Origin: Nocardia abscessus | GTDB lineage: Bacteria; Actinomycetota; Actinomycetes; Mycobacteriales; Mycobacteriaceae | Direction: 5' to 3' | NCBI RefSeq assembly: GCF_015477775.1 | Contig: NZ_JADLQO010000007.1 | Coordinates: 248,001-312,000, forward strand | DNA length: 64,000 nucleotides | Shown: positions 1 through 9,600 of the stretch, piece by piece | How the letters are laid out: each line of letters opens with the position of its first letter | How positions within the stretch are numbered: the stretch's first letter is position 1 | Notes under the pieces: model-generated | The model's database searches: none | The model's input: only the letters and a program-made list of their open reading frames with translations | What the model was told of the DNA's origin: nothing | Position numbers and translations under genes: made by a program

Positions 1-380
1 AGGTCGTCGACCAGTCGCTCGGCGCGCTCCCGCATGCCGCTGACGGTGCGCGCGGTGAACGCCTTGCTCACCAGCCCGCGCAGGCGGGTGTGCTCCGGCG
101 GTTCCATCCAGAGGAACGATCCGGGCAGTTCCACCTCGCTGTCGCCGTGCAGCAGATCCGGTTCTTCGGCGTGGCTCCAGCGCGGGTCCTGCATGATCGC
201 CTGCGCCTCGTGGTGGCGGGTCACCAGGTGGGTGTCGTGCGGGCCGGGTACGAACGGGCCCGCCGCCCGCAGCACGCCGTAACTGCCGTAGGGGTTGTGC
301 CGCATATGCGAAGCGACGCTCTCGACGACCGCCAGCTGGACCGGGGTCGATTCCTCGACCGCGGAATGCTCGGAACTCAC
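1..380 (-). CDS. Cytochrome P450, N-terminal fragment cut by window edge
   Basis: Reading the minus strand from a GTG at 380 gives about 126 codons that run off the left edge. The segment FLWMEPPEHTRLRGLVSKAF followed by RTVSGMRERAE is the B-to-C-helix region of bacterial class I P450s (ExPEHTRLR, where H and R contact the haem propionates). The ExxR and haem-cysteine regions lie outside the window. A Shine-Dalgarno-like caggag sits about 7 nt before the GTG. The gene is divergent from the acyl-AMP ligase operon across 259 bp, so it plausibly hydroxylates the lipid made there; that link is inference from position. Substrate cannot be told from this part. Confidence 0.85.
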   Translation of the reverse strand, partial: MSSEHSAVEESTPVQLAVVESVASHMRHNPYGSYGVLRAAGPFVPGPHDTHLVTRHHEAQAIMQDPRWSHAEEPDLLHGDSEVELPGSFLWMEPPEHTRLRGLVSKAFTARTVSGMRERAERLVDD

Positions 381-639
381 CGGCGACTCCTGAATAGAAA
401 TGGACGCGGCGCGGAAAAGGGCATACCATCCGCCGGATCGCTGCGGACAATTCCGGGACGCGAAAGAAATTTCTCGTCCATCGTGGTGCTCGCCACCGGC
501 CCGGCGCGGCGGCGATTACCCGTTCCTATCGCCCCATAGCCGAATACTTTATCGCGCAAATCGATCGGCTGATCGGCCCTGTTTATCGCCGGCGTCAATT
601 CACAACGAGTTCAATGCACCGTCATAATTCACTGTTGTC
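381..639. promoter_or_regulatory. Divergent intergenic region between P450 and FAAL operon
   Basis: This 259-bp gap must hold the promoters for the leftward P450 and the rightward lipid operon. It is less GC-rich than its surroundings, especially near 530-640. I saw no clear long inverted repeat or confident -35/-10 pair. Confidence 0.4.
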
Positions 640-2307
640 GTGGCAGGTATGAATTCCGCGGAATCAGCCGTGACGCTGCACGGCCGCCTCGCCGAGATCG
701 CCGCCGCCCACCCCGCGGTGGCCGCCACGTTCTGGTCGGTGTCGCAAACCGTGGACTACGCCGAGCTGCACCGGCTGTCCCTGGTAGCGGCGACGGCGCT
801 GGTCCGGCACGGCGTGCGGCGCGGCGAACCGGTGGGCGTCCTCAGCCCGAACGCCCCCGAGTTCCTCACCTGCCTGTTCGGGGTGACCGCGGCGGGCGGC
901 GCCGCCACTCCCCTCCCGCTGCCCGCCGGCGCGCGGGCGGCGAGTGGCTACCCGCAGAAGCTGGCGGCCGTCATCGCGGCGGCGGGCATGCGCACCGTCC
1001 TGGTGTCGCACCGCTTCGCCGATCTGGCCGCGCTGCTGAGCGACGCTCTGGACGTCGAACTGATCGACAGCGCAACGCTTTTCGAATCGGGCACGCCTGC
1101 GGACCGAGCCCTTCCCGCGCTCGGGTCCGACGATCCGGCCGTCATCCAGTTCACCTCCGGCAGCACCGCGACACCCAAGGGCGTTCGCCTGACCCACCAC
1201 AACGTGCTCAGCGGCCTGGCGGCGATTCGCACCGGAATCGAGTTGAGCCTGGAGGACCAGGGCGGGTTCTGGCTTCCGCTGTTCCACGACATGGGCCTGT
1301 TCGGCACCCTCTCGGCCATTCTGCGCGGCATTCCCGCACACGTGTGGTCCCCCATCGCGTTCGTCAAGGACCCGGCGCGCTGGCTCGGCGAATTCGCCGC
1401 CAGCGGCGCCACCATCACCGCGATGCCCAATTTCGGCTACGAGTCGCTGCTGGCCGCCGTGCCCGCCGACCGGGTGCGCGACTACGACCTGAGCCGCTGG
1501 CGGATCGCCTTCAACGGGTCGGAGCCGATCTCCCGGGACATCGTCGTCGCGTTCGGCGAGCGTTTCGCGCCCGCCGGATTCCGCCCGGCGACCATGTTCG
1601 GCGTCTACGGCATGGCCGAAGCCACCCTGGCGGTCACCTTCCCCCCGCTCGGCCGGGAACCCGTCTTCGAGTGGGTCGATCGGGCGAAACTGTCGGATGA
1701 CGCGGTCGCACAGAGCGTTTCACCGGAGGCGCCGGGCGCTCGGCCGGTCGCCGGAGTCGGTTCGCCGGTACAGCGGCTGCGTTTGCGCGTCGTCGCCGCC
1801 GACGGGGACCGTCCGCTGCCCGACGGCGAAGTCGGCGAGATCCTCATCCAGGGCGACGCGGTCACCGACGGATACCTCACCGCCGACCCGTCGCGAGTGG
1901 CCGGGCTGTTCGCCGACGGCTGGTTGCGCACCGGTGACCTCGGATACCTGCGCGACGGCGAGCTTTTCGTCACCGGCCGGTGCAAGGACATGATCACCGT
2001 GCGCGGCGTGAACTACTACGCCCAGGACGTCGAGGCGGCCGTGCGCGGCCTCGACGGTGTGTACAAGGGCCGGTGCACGGCGGCGATCGACCCGGACGGC
2101 GCGGACGTGATCGCGCTGATCGCCGAGTCCGAGCGCACCGGAGCCGACGCCGACGCGCTGACCGCGGCGATCCGCGCCCGGATCTCCGCCGAACTCGGCC
2201 TGGCCGCGGTGCGCGTCCACCTGGTCGCGCCGCGCAGCATTCCCCGAACCAGCAGCGGCAAGCTCCAGCGGCTCGCCGCCCGCGATCTCATCACGCACCG
2301 CCGGTAA
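640..2307 (+). CDS. Fatty acyl-AMP ligase (FAAL) / AMP-dependent synthetase
   Basis: Adenylate-forming enzyme of 555 aa. The P-loop motif FTSGSTATPKG is at about residues 171-181. WLPLFHDMGL at about 211-220 is the signature typical of fatty acyl-AMP ligases that load acyl carrier proteins, not CoA. GWLRTGDLGY and a C-terminal RTSSGKLQR (catalytic Lys near 541) complete the fold. Expected role: activate a fatty acid to acyl-AMP and transfer it to the stand-alone ACP encoded at 3689. The start is uncertain: GTG at 640 or ATG at 649, neither with a strong Shine-Dalgarno. First gene of a rightward operon in which later genes overlap by 4 bp. A CoA ligase is the alternative, but the HDMGL signature and nearby ACP favour FAAL. 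Confidence 0.88.
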   Translation: MAGMNSAESAVTLHGRLAEIAAAHPAVAATFWSVSQTVDYAELHRLSLVAATALVRHGVRRGEPVGVLSPNAPEFLTCLFGVTAAGGAATPLPLPAGARAASGYPQKLAAVIAAAGMRTVLVSHRFADLAALLSDALDVELIDSATLFESGTPADRALPALGSDDPAVIQFTSGSTATPKGVRLTHHNVLSGLAAIRTGIELSLEDQGGFWLPLFHDMGLFGTLSAILRGIPAHVWSPIAFVKDPARWLGEFAASGATITAMPNFGYESLLAAVPADRVRDYDLSRWRIAFNGSEPISRDIVVAFGERFAPAGFRPATMFGVYGMAEATLAVTFPPLGREPVFEWVDRAKLSDDAVAQSVSPEAPGARPVAGVGSPVQRLRLRVVAADGDRPLPDGEVGEILIQGDAVTDGYLTADPSRVAGLFADGWLRTGDLGYLRDGELFVTGRCKDMITVRGVNYYAQDVEAAVRGLDGVYKGRCTAAIDPDGADVIALIAESERTGADADALTAAIRARISAELGLAAVRVHLVAPRSIPRTSSGKLQRLAARDLITHRR

Positions 2308-2330
2308 TCCCGACCGAACTGGAGTCCTTC

Positions 2331-3119
2331 GTGCACAGCTATGACGTCTTCCGCCACTACGAGCGCCTGCATTGGAAGCTGGCCGACCTCGATCTCGACG
2401 CCGTCGACAAGTCCTTGGTCCGTCCCGAGTACATCACCCTCGCCAAGAGCGCGACGATGGGCGAGTCCAATGTCATCGCCGCGGTGCACGGGTTCATGAA
2501 CGAGTTCGTCGACGACTACGACTTCTCCACGTTCGCGGTGGTGTGGGGCTACCAGGAAGTGCAGCACCACTACGCGTTCCGGTCCTGGCTGAACGCGCTC
2601 GGCGAGAGCGTGGACGACAAGGCCGTCGACTCGATGCGCGAGCCGTACGCGCCGGGCACCACCCCCTCGGCGACCCTGGCCACCAACATCATCTCCGAGC
2701 TCACCGTCAACCACATCTACCGCGCGGTGGCGAACTGGGTCGAGGAGCCCGTGCTGAAGGGGTTGCTGCTCAACGCCGGTCGCGACGAGGCGGGCCACGC
2801 GCGCGAGTTCATCCACTACGCCACCGAGCGGCTGCGGCGCCGTCCCGAGGAGCTGCCCTCGGTGCTGGAGACCCTGTACGTGTACAGCTCCGAGGCCAAG
2901 ATCAAGCACCCGGTCAGCACGTTCAAGGCCGGCATCAGCGAGCTCGGCGACCACGAGACCATCGACACCGGGTTCGAACTGTTCCTCGAGCAGGTCGCCG
3001 CGGAGGGTGAGCTGGACGTGCTGCACGACAAGGTCCGTCGCACCTTCGGCAACATGACCGGACTGGATCTGTCCAGCAACGCCAAGGTTCGCCGGGCCCT
3101 GGCCGACGCGATCGCCTGA
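2331..3119 (+). CDS. Ferritin-like di-iron protein (acyl-ACP desaturase-like)
   Basis: Helical protein of 262 aa with a carboxylate-bridged di-iron pattern: Glu45, Glu76-x-x-His79 (EVQHH), Glu123, and Glu153-x-x-His156 (DEAGH). That is two ExxH pairs plus two single Glu, as in acyl-ACP desaturases and other ferritin-like oxygenases. It is shorter than plant or mycobacterial DesA proteins (about 340 aa). The GTG at 2331 is chosen because ggag lies 6 nt upstream; the frame stays open further upstream inside the FAAL gene, but that part is out of frame with FAAL and looks non-coding. It sits 23 bp after FAAL. Likely oxidises an ACP-bound acyl chain (desaturation, hydroxylation or cleavage); which of these cannot be read from sequence. 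Confidence 0.85.
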   Translation: MHSYDVFRHYERLHWKLADLDLDAVDKSLVRPEYITLAKSATMGESNVIAAVHGFMNEFVDDYDFSTFAVVWGYQEVQHHYAFRSWLNALGESVDDKAVDSMREPYAPGTTPSATLATNIISELTVNHIYRAVANWVEEPVLKGLLLNAGRDEAGHAREFIHYATERLRRRPEELPSVLETLYVYSSEAKIKHPVSTFKAGISELGDHETIDTGFELFLEQVAAEGELDVLHDKVRRTFGNMTGLDLSSNAKVRRALADAIA

Positions 3120-3122
3120 CGC

Positions 3123-3692
3123 ATGGACCACGACAACGCCTTCTGCGAGGACACCGGGCACGGCGGGGTGGACACCGTCCGGGTGCCCTGGTCGGTGATC
3201 CCGGACTACCGCTGCTTCGGCTGCTCACCGCACAACACGACGGGTCTGCGCCTGCGTTTCACCCCGCATCCGGACGGGCTGCAGGCCCGGTTCCGGCTCG
3301 GGCGCGAGTTCGAGTCCTACCCCGGCGTCGTGCACGGCGGATTGACCGGCGTGATCTGCGACGAGGTGATGGGCAACCTGATCGTCCTGGCTCGCCACCA
3401 CCCGGCGTTCACCGTCACGCAGCGCACCCGATTCCTCACACCACTGCTCGTGGGTCGCGAATACCACTGTGTCGCGACATTGTCCGGCGCCGAGGACGAC
3501 CGCCCGATCCAGGCGTCCGCGGAGATCCGTGACGCCGACGACCTGGTGTGCGCCAGCTCCACCGCGGCCTACCAGCCGTTCGCGCTCGACGACGTGCGCC
3601 ATCAGCTCACCCTCGGCGACGACGAGGTCGCCGCGCTCTCCCACGCCCTGTCCACCGGCACCGCCCTCGCACCGAACGGAGTCCACTCATGA
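3123..3692 (+). CDS. Hotdog-fold thioesterase (PaaI-like)
   Basis: Protein of 189 aa with the hotdog signature PGVVHGGLTGVICDE at about residues 67-81 (His71-Gly-Gly, then Asp80/Glu81 of the long helix). The N-terminal part has a CFGC pair (Cys31, Cys34), common in this PaaI-like subgroup. Expected to hydrolyse or protect an acyl thioester, probably releasing the product from the ACP encoded next. The ATG at 3123 begins 3 nt after the previous stop. Its last codons overlap the ACP start by 4 bp (ATGA), implying translational coupling. Confidence 0.85.
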   Translation: MDHDNAFCEDTGHGGVDTVRVPWSVIPDYRCFGCSPHNTTGLRLRFTPHPDGLQARFRLGREFESYPGVVHGGLTGVICDEVMGNLIVLARHHPAFTVTQRTRFLTPLLVGREYHCVATLSGAEDDRPIQASAEIRDADDLVCASSTAAYQPFALDDVRHQLTLGDDEVAALSHALSTGTALAPNGVHS

Positions 3693-3955
3693 CCACCATC
3701 CACACCGCCGACGACATCCTGCGCACGGTCACCGAAATCGCCACCGCCGAGACCGGCATCCCGGAGGCGGAACTGCGTCCGGAGCTGGACCTGCGCGGCA
3801 TGGCGGGCGTCGACTCGGTGCGCGTGCTGCGCATGGTCGCCAAGATCGAACGCACCTACGACATCGAACTCGAGGATCAGGACGTGTTCGGCCTTTCCTC
3901 GCTGAACGACGTCGTCACGGTGGTCGGCAAGGCGCTGCGCGAGGCGGCGGCGTGA
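3689..3955 (+). CDS. Stand-alone acyl carrier protein
   Basis: Acidic 88-aa protein with the phosphopantetheine site in VDSVRVLR (Ser43) and typical helices II and III (YDIELEDQDVF). It would be converted to holo form by a PPTase encoded elsewhere and carry the acyl chain activated by the FAAL. Start ATG 3689 overlaps the upstream stop (ATGA), and its own stop overlaps the next GTG (GTGA). It is therefore locked in the middle of the operon. No ketosynthase or NRPS module is linked, so this is not an ordinary FAS or PKS ACP. Confidence 0.92.
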   Translation: MTTIHTADDILRTVTEIATAETGIPEAELRPELDLRGMAGVDSVRVLRMVAKIERTYDIELEDQDVFGLSSLNDVVTVVGKALREAAA

Positions 3956-4800
3956 CCGTCACCGACCAGCCGGTCACCGCCGACACCAATCAGCACTACG
4001 ACCTCGACCCGGACGTCTTCGGCCAGTTCCTCGACCCGCTGCGCAAGTACAGCTCGGCGCTCTACGAGTCCGAGTCCGACACGCTCGAGCAGGCGCAGCG
4101 GCGCAAGCTGCGATTCGTGGCCGACCGGCTCGGGGTGACCGGCGGCGAACGCCTGCTGGACGTCGGTTGCGGGTGGGGCTCGCTGATCCTGTTCATGGCC
4201 GCGGAATTCGGCTGCGAGACAACGGGTGTCAGCCCGGCGCCGCGCCAGCACGAGTACATCGCCGAGCAGGCGCGCGTCCGTGGTCTCGCGGATCGGGTGC
4301 ACACCAGGGTCGGTCACTTCGAGCGGCTGGACCTGCCGCCGCGCGGATTCGACGCCGTGACGCTGCTCGGCTCGATCGTGCACATGCCCGACCTCGGCGC
4401 GATCTTCCGCCGGGCTCGCGCGGTGCTGCGGCGCGGCGGCACGCTGTATGTGTCGGAGAGCTGCTTCCGCAACGCCGCCGCGCGCACGGCGTTCGACGCC
4501 AAGGACGGCACCGAGTTCGTGCGCGAGGACATCTTCGGGTGGGGCGATCTGCGTCCGCTCTCGGACCTGGTGACCGCCGCCGAGGACGCGGGATTCTCCA
4601 TCATCGCGGTGGACGACCTCACCGAGCACTACCGCCGCACCATCGACGATTGGATCGCAGGCGTCGACGCGGCCGCCGAACGCATCGACACGCATGGGCC
4701 GGGCTTGGCCGCGAAGCTGCGGCACTACCTGGAGATCGCGAACGCCGGATGGGGTTACACCACCAAGCACTACGCGCTGACCTGCCGGAACGCCCGCTGA
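3952..4800 (+). CDS. SAM methyltransferase of cyclopropane fatty acid synthase family
   Basis: Protein of 282 aa. The N-terminus (QHYDLDPDVFGQFLDP, then KYSSALYE and EQAQRRKL) matches the entry segment of cyclopropane/mycolic-acid cyclopropane synthases. LLDVGCGWGSL is SAM motif I, and a late YRRTIDDW matches the family's C-terminal lobe. Family members methylate or cyclopropanate a cis double bond of an acyl chain. That fits a double bond introduced by one of the two neighbouring di-iron proteins. The GTG start at 3952 overlaps the ACP stop by 4 bp. It could act on ACP-bound or free lipid; ACP-bound is my inference from coupling. Slightly short versus classic CFA synthases (about 290-420 aa). 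Confidence 0.85.
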   Translation: MTVTDQPVTADTNQHYDLDPDVFGQFLDPLRKYSSALYESESDTLEQAQRRKLRFVADRLGVTGGERLLDVGCGWGSLILFMAAEFGCETTGVSPAPRQHEYIAEQARVRGLADRVHTRVGHFERLDLPPRGFDAVTLLGSIVHMPDLGAIFRRARAVLRRGGTLYVSESCFRNAAARTAFDAKDGTEFVREDIFGWGDLRPLSDLVTAAEDAGFSIIAVDDLTEHYRRTIDDWIAGVDAAAERIDTHGPGLAAKLRHYLEIANAGWGYTTKHYALTCRNAR

Positions 4801-4816
4801 ACGGGAGGAGCGAGAG

Positions 4817-5659
4817 ATGAACATCGAATCGGCGCTGATTCCCGTGGACGAAGTCGTGGCGGCGGTGGACGGATTCCTCGCGGCGTCGCCCGCCACACGG
4901 GCCTGGGACGTGGAGACCGCGTTCGACTGGTCCCGCGCCGACGCGGGCAGGCTCACCGAGGGCCAGCGGTCGGCGGTCCAGTTCGTCACCCTCATCGAGG
5001 ACCACCTGCCCGGCTACTTCGACGTCTACCACCGCTATTTCCCGGTGGACGACACCGTCGGCCGGGACGCGTTCATCCACAACCGCGAGCTCTACCACTT
5101 CACCGTGCGCTGGGCACTGGAGGAGGACACGCACGCCCGCGCGCTGACCCGCTACCAGGAGGCGTCCGGCATCGCCGAACGCGGTGCGCTGCGCACGGAA
5201 CTCGCGATCGAGGGGCAGAAACCGTTCGACCTGCCGTACCGGCACCCGGTGCAGTTCTTCGCCTACGCGCTGGTGCAGGAGAAGGCGACGCAGATGTACT
5301 ACCAGCACCTGCGCGAGGTGGTGAACGACCCGGTGCTCGCGGCGGTGCTGGCGCGGCTGTCGCGCGACGAGGCGCGGCATTTCAGCTTCATGGCCGACGT
5401 GGTCGGCCGCTACCTCCGCGTCCAGGGCGACGCCACCGTGGAGCCGATCCGCGAGGTGATCGCCACCTTCCGCATGCCACTGGCCGACACCATGCGCGGC
5501 TACTGGCGGTGGGCGCTGAAGATCGCCGATGTGGCCGCCTACGACCACACCGAGGCCTACGAGCACCTGGTGAAGGTGATCGACCGCGCGGTGGACGCGC
5601 GCAGCGATCGCCTCGACGAACTGGTGCGCTTCATCGACGAGTGCCGATCGCTGGCGTGA
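4817..5659 (+). CDS. Acyl-ACP desaturase (di-iron, DesA-like)
   Basis: Protein of 280 aa with a complete di-iron ligand set: Glu61 (IEDHLP), Glu103-x-x-His106 (EEDTH), Glu155 (QEKATQ) and Glu185-x-x-His188 (DEARH). The order and spacing match soluble stearoyl-ACP desaturase and mycobacterial DesA proteins, including the LIEDHLPGY segment comparable to the DesA EDNLP region. It would insert a double bond into an acyl-ACP using O2 and a ferredoxin. A very good Shine-Dalgarno (gggaggag) precedes ATG 4817. Last gene of the operon, followed at once by a strong hairpin terminator. Confidence 0.88.
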   Translation: MNIESALIPVDEVVAAVDGFLAASPATRAWDVETAFDWSRADAGRLTEGQRSAVQFVTLIEDHLPGYFDVYHRYFPVDDTVGRDAFIHNRELYHFTVRWALEEDTHARALTRYQEASGIAERGALRTELAIEGQKPFDLPYRHPVQFFAYALVQEKATQMYYQHLREVVNDPVLAAVLARLSRDEARHFSFMADVVGRYLRVQGDATVEPIREVIATFRMPLADTMRGYWRWALKIADVAAYDHTEAYEHLVKVIDRAVDARSDRLDELVRFIDECRSLA

Positions 5660-5664
5660 ATCCG

Positions 5665-5722
5665 GAACGCCGCAGGGCCCTGTCCCCGGACGAGTTCGGG
5701 AACAGGGCCCTGCGCGGCGTTC
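5665..5722. terminator. Bidirectional hairpin terminator
   Basis: The arm at 5665-5683 pairs with 5702-5722 over about 19 bp with a 2-nt bulge. It lies between the stop of the desaturase (+) and the stop of the thioesterase (-), so it can end both transcripts. Confidence 0.85.
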
Positions 5723-6188
5723 AGTTCTCGGGCTGCAACACCAGGATCGTGGTGGAACCGTGCGCGATCAGCTTGCCGCCCGCGTCGGTGATCCGGCCCT
5801 CCGCCGTCGCGGTGCGCCGTCCGACGTGCACCGCGTTGGCCTCGCAGGTCAGCCGCGAGCCGTCCAGCGTCACCGGCCGGATGAAGTTCACCTTCAGCTC
5901 GAGCGTCGTATAGGCCACGCCGTCGCCGAGTTTCGTGAAGACCGCGCTGCCCATCGCCGTGTCCATCAAGGTGGCCAGCACCCCGCCGTGCACGGTGAAC
6001 ATGGCGTTGATGGTGGCCGGGTTCGGGTCGAGGTAGTACCGGGTGTAGCCGTCGCCCGCCGTCTCCAGTCGAATGCCCAGAGACGCGCCGACGCCGAGAT
6101 TCTCGCGAAGCCCCCGCTCGAAAACCGTGGTCAGTTCGGTGACACGGGACGCCACGGTCCCGTTGGCGTGAGTGTCGATGCTGGTCAT
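5721..6188 (-). CDS. PaaI-family hotdog thioesterase
   Basis: Protein of 155 aa with the hotdog core TVHGGVLATLMDTAMG at about residues 65-80 (His67-Gly-Gly, Asp76). The later strands include YTTLELKVNFIRPV and VGRRTATAEGRI. It is typical of uncharacterised PaaI/DUF4442-type acyl-CoA thioesterases, acting in the cytoplasm on aromatic or medium-chain acyl-CoA. ATG 6188 has the Shine-Dalgarno ggaggaaa just upstream. It is convergent with the lipid operon and shares its terminator; no operon partner is visible. Confidence 0.85.
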   Translation of the reverse strand: MTSIDTHANGTVASRVTELTTVFERGLRENLGVGASLGIRLETAGDGYTRYYLDPNPATINAMFTVHGGVLATLMDTAMGSAVFTKLGDGVAYTTLELKVNFIRPVTLDGSRLTCEANAVHVGRRTATAEGRITDAGGKLIAHGSTTILVLQPEN

Positions 6189-6656
6189 GGCTTTTCCTCC
6201 CTGGCGAACGTTGCCCCGCTATTCGATCAGCACCCGATGAACTCCAGCCGACCCCACTCGATTGCATACCGTGTTTCGATCGGCCGATAGGACGTGCGGC
6301 CCGGGCGGTTCCGCCACTCTCGATCACCCGCCTGGTACCGGACGACCGGCTCTCCGTCTGACCTTCTCGTTCCCTGCCCGGCCCACGCGTCGATGGTCCG
6401 ATTCGGCTCGGACCCGATAGCCGCTCCACACCGCTGGACGGCGGCTGGGAGGCCGGAGCGAATCGGTCCCCAGAGCGAGAACGGTTCCGGTTGCCGCGAA
6501 CCGGGTGGTGACGCTGCCGCACGCGAAAACGGACAAAAACGGAGTGCGTCCTCATTGCCAAGCTGTAATAGCTCGAGGATTACTGGAGAAGCCGGGTTAC
6601 GACAACGTCGGCGTAGCACCATCTTTCAGCTCACGTCTCCGCCGGAGGGCAGCCCC
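6189..6656. other. Intergenic region before giant IPT/TIG gene
   Basis: This 468-bp gap holds the leftward thioesterase start signals (6189-6200) and the upstream region of the repeat gene. The repeat-gene frame stays open back to 6294, but that stretch has no repeat homology and lacks a ribosome site. I treat it as non-coding leader. No clear operator was found. Confidence 0.4.
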
Positions 6657-9600
6657 ATGCCTACTATCGCGTCGCTTTCACCGGCTTCGGGGCCGGCGTC
6701 CGGGGGCAACAGCGTGGTGGTCACCGGCACCGGGTTCCGCGGCGCAGGCCCTTTGACCGTGCGATTCGGCACGGCCGCCACCACCTTCACCATCGACTCC
6801 GAAACCCGGATCACGGCTGTCGCCCCCACCGGAAGCGGGACGGTGCAAGTCACCGTCGCCGCACCGCTGAGCGGCACCAGTAACGCACTGCCCTACACCT
6901 ACGTGGCAGTTCCCTCCCTGACCTCGATCGGTCCCGTCCAAGGGCCGTCCGGGACCACGGTCACCATCAACGGATCCGGGCTCTCCGGCGTGACGGCGGT
7001 GAATTTCGGTGGCACTCCCGCGCCTTCGTTCACTGTCGGGTCCGGGACCCAGATCACCGCGACGGTTCCGCAGGGGACCGGCATAGTTCCGGTGACCGTC
7101 ACGTCCCAGGCCGGAACGAGCAACCCACTGCTCTACACCTATATCCCGTCTCGCCCCACCATCACATCGCTGTCACCGTCTTCGGGACCGGCAACCGGCG
7201 GCAACAGCGTGGTGATCACCGGCACCGAATTCATCGGCCCCACCACCGTGCGGTTCGGCTCGACCGCAACCACATTCACCCTCGAGTCCCCGACGCGGAT
7301 CACCGCGATCGCTCCGCCCGGGACAGGTGATGTGCAGGTCACCGTCACCACAGCGGGCGGTACCAGCAACGGGGTGGCCTACACCTATCCCGCCGCGCCG
7401 TCGCTGAGCTCGGTCAGCCCCGTCTCCGGCCCGGCGGCGGGCGGCAACACCGTCGTCCTCACCGGTACCGGGTTCGGCGCGACCACCGCGGTGAAGTTCG
7501 GTGTGACCGCGGCGAGATCGTTCACCGTCGTCTCCGGCACCCGCATCACCGCCGTAGCACCGGCCGGAACCGGTACGGTCGCCGTCACCGTCACCAACCC
7601 CCGAGGCACCAGCAACGGGATCGCCTACACCTTCGTCGCCGCACCCACTCTCGCCTCGGTGGCACCGGGCTCCGGACCCGAAATGGGCGGCAATACCGTC
7701 GTTCTCGCAGGAACCGGGTTCACCGGTACCAGTGCCGTCCGCTTCGGCGACAGGCCCGCGGCCTCCTTCACGGTGGTCTCCGCCACCGAGATCAGGGCCG
7801 TCGCGCCCCCAGGTACCGGCACGGTCGACGTCACCGTCACCGCGATCGGTGGCACCAGTAACCCGGCGCCCTATACCTACGTCCCGGTACCGGCACTCGC
7901 CGCGGTGGCGCCGGGCTCCGGACCCGAGACCGGCGGCAACACGGTCGTCCTCACCGGAACCGATCTCACCGGCACGACCTCGGTCGTGTTCGGCGCCACC
8001 CCGGCGATCGCTTTCGTGGTGGAATCGGACACCCGGATCAGCGCCACGGCCCCCGCGGGCACCGGGACCGTCGATGTCGCCGTCACCACCGACGGAGGCG
8101 CCAGCAACACGGTGGACTACACCTTCGTCGCGGCGCCTACCCTCGCCACAGTCGTCCCCGACGACGGCCCGGAGTCCGGCGGGAACACCGTCACCCTGAC
8201 CGGCGCGAACCTGGCCGGCGCCACCGCCGTGCATTTCGATCGGACACCCGCGACCTCCTTCACCGTCGTCTCCGACACCCGGATCACCGCCGTGGCGCCC
8301 GCCGGGACCCCGGGGCCTGTCGTCGTCACGGTCACGGCCACGGGCGGCGACAGCAACGGGCTGCTCTACACCTTCGTCGCCGCACCGGCTCTCGTCTCGG
8401 TCGCACCGGGCTCTGGTCCCGAGACCGGCGGCAACACCGTGGTTTTGACCGGCGCCGACCTCACCGGCACGACCGACGTCATGTTCGGCGCTACCGCCGC
8501 GATCGCGTTCGTGGTGGATTCCGACACCCGGATCAGCGCCACAGCGCCCGCGGGGAGCGGGACCGTCGATGTCTCCGTCACCACCAACGGTGGCGCCAGT
8601 AACGCACTGGCCTACAACTACGTTCCCGCACCCGCGCTCACCTCGATCGTGCCCGGCTTCGGCCCGGAGACGGGCGGCAATACCGTCATCCTCACCGGCA
8701 GCGGTTTCACCGGCGCTACGGCCGTGCGCTTCGGCGCGAACACCGCGATCGCCTTCACGATCGTCTCCGACACCCAGATCGCCGCCGAAGCGCCTGCCGG
8801 AACCGGCCCGGCCTTTGTCACTGTCACCTCCGCCGGTGGCGAAAGCAGCCCGGTGAGCTATACCTATGTCCCGGCACCGGTACTCGCCTCGGCGGCACCG
8901 GGCTCCGGCCCCGAGACCGGCGGCAACACAGTCACCCTCACCGGCACCGGATTCACCCGCACGACCGCCGTCACCTTCGACGGGACACCCGCCACATCGT
9001 TCACGGTCGTCTCGGATACCGAGATCACCGCGACAGCCCCTGCGGGGACCGGCACGGCCGACGTAACCGTCACCACGGCAGGCGGCACCAGCGACCCGGT
9101 GACCTATGCGTACGTTCCGGCGCCCACGCTCGCCTCGGTGGTACCGAGCTCGGGGCCGCAGACCGGCGGCAACACCGTCACCCTCACCGGCACGAGACTC
9201 ACCGGCACGACCGCCGTCACCTTCGACGGGACACCCGCCACATCGTTCACGGTCGTCTCGGATACCGAGATCACCGCGACAGCCCCTGCGGGGACCGGCA
9301 CGGCCGACGTAACCGTCACCACGGCAGGCGGCACCGGCAACACGGTGGGCTACACCTACGTCCCAGCGCCCACGCTCGCTTCGGTGGGGCCGGACTCGGG
9401 GCCGCAGACCGGCGGCGACACAGTCGATTTCACCGGCACCGGATTCACCGGCGCGACCGCGGTCGACTTCGATGGGGCAGCGGCGGTTTCGTTCACCGTG
9501 GTCTCCGACTCCCGGATCACGGCGATCGCGCCCGCGGGGTCCGGGTCGGTGGAGGCCACCGTGACCACAGCCGGCGGCACCAGCAACCCCGTGGCCTACA

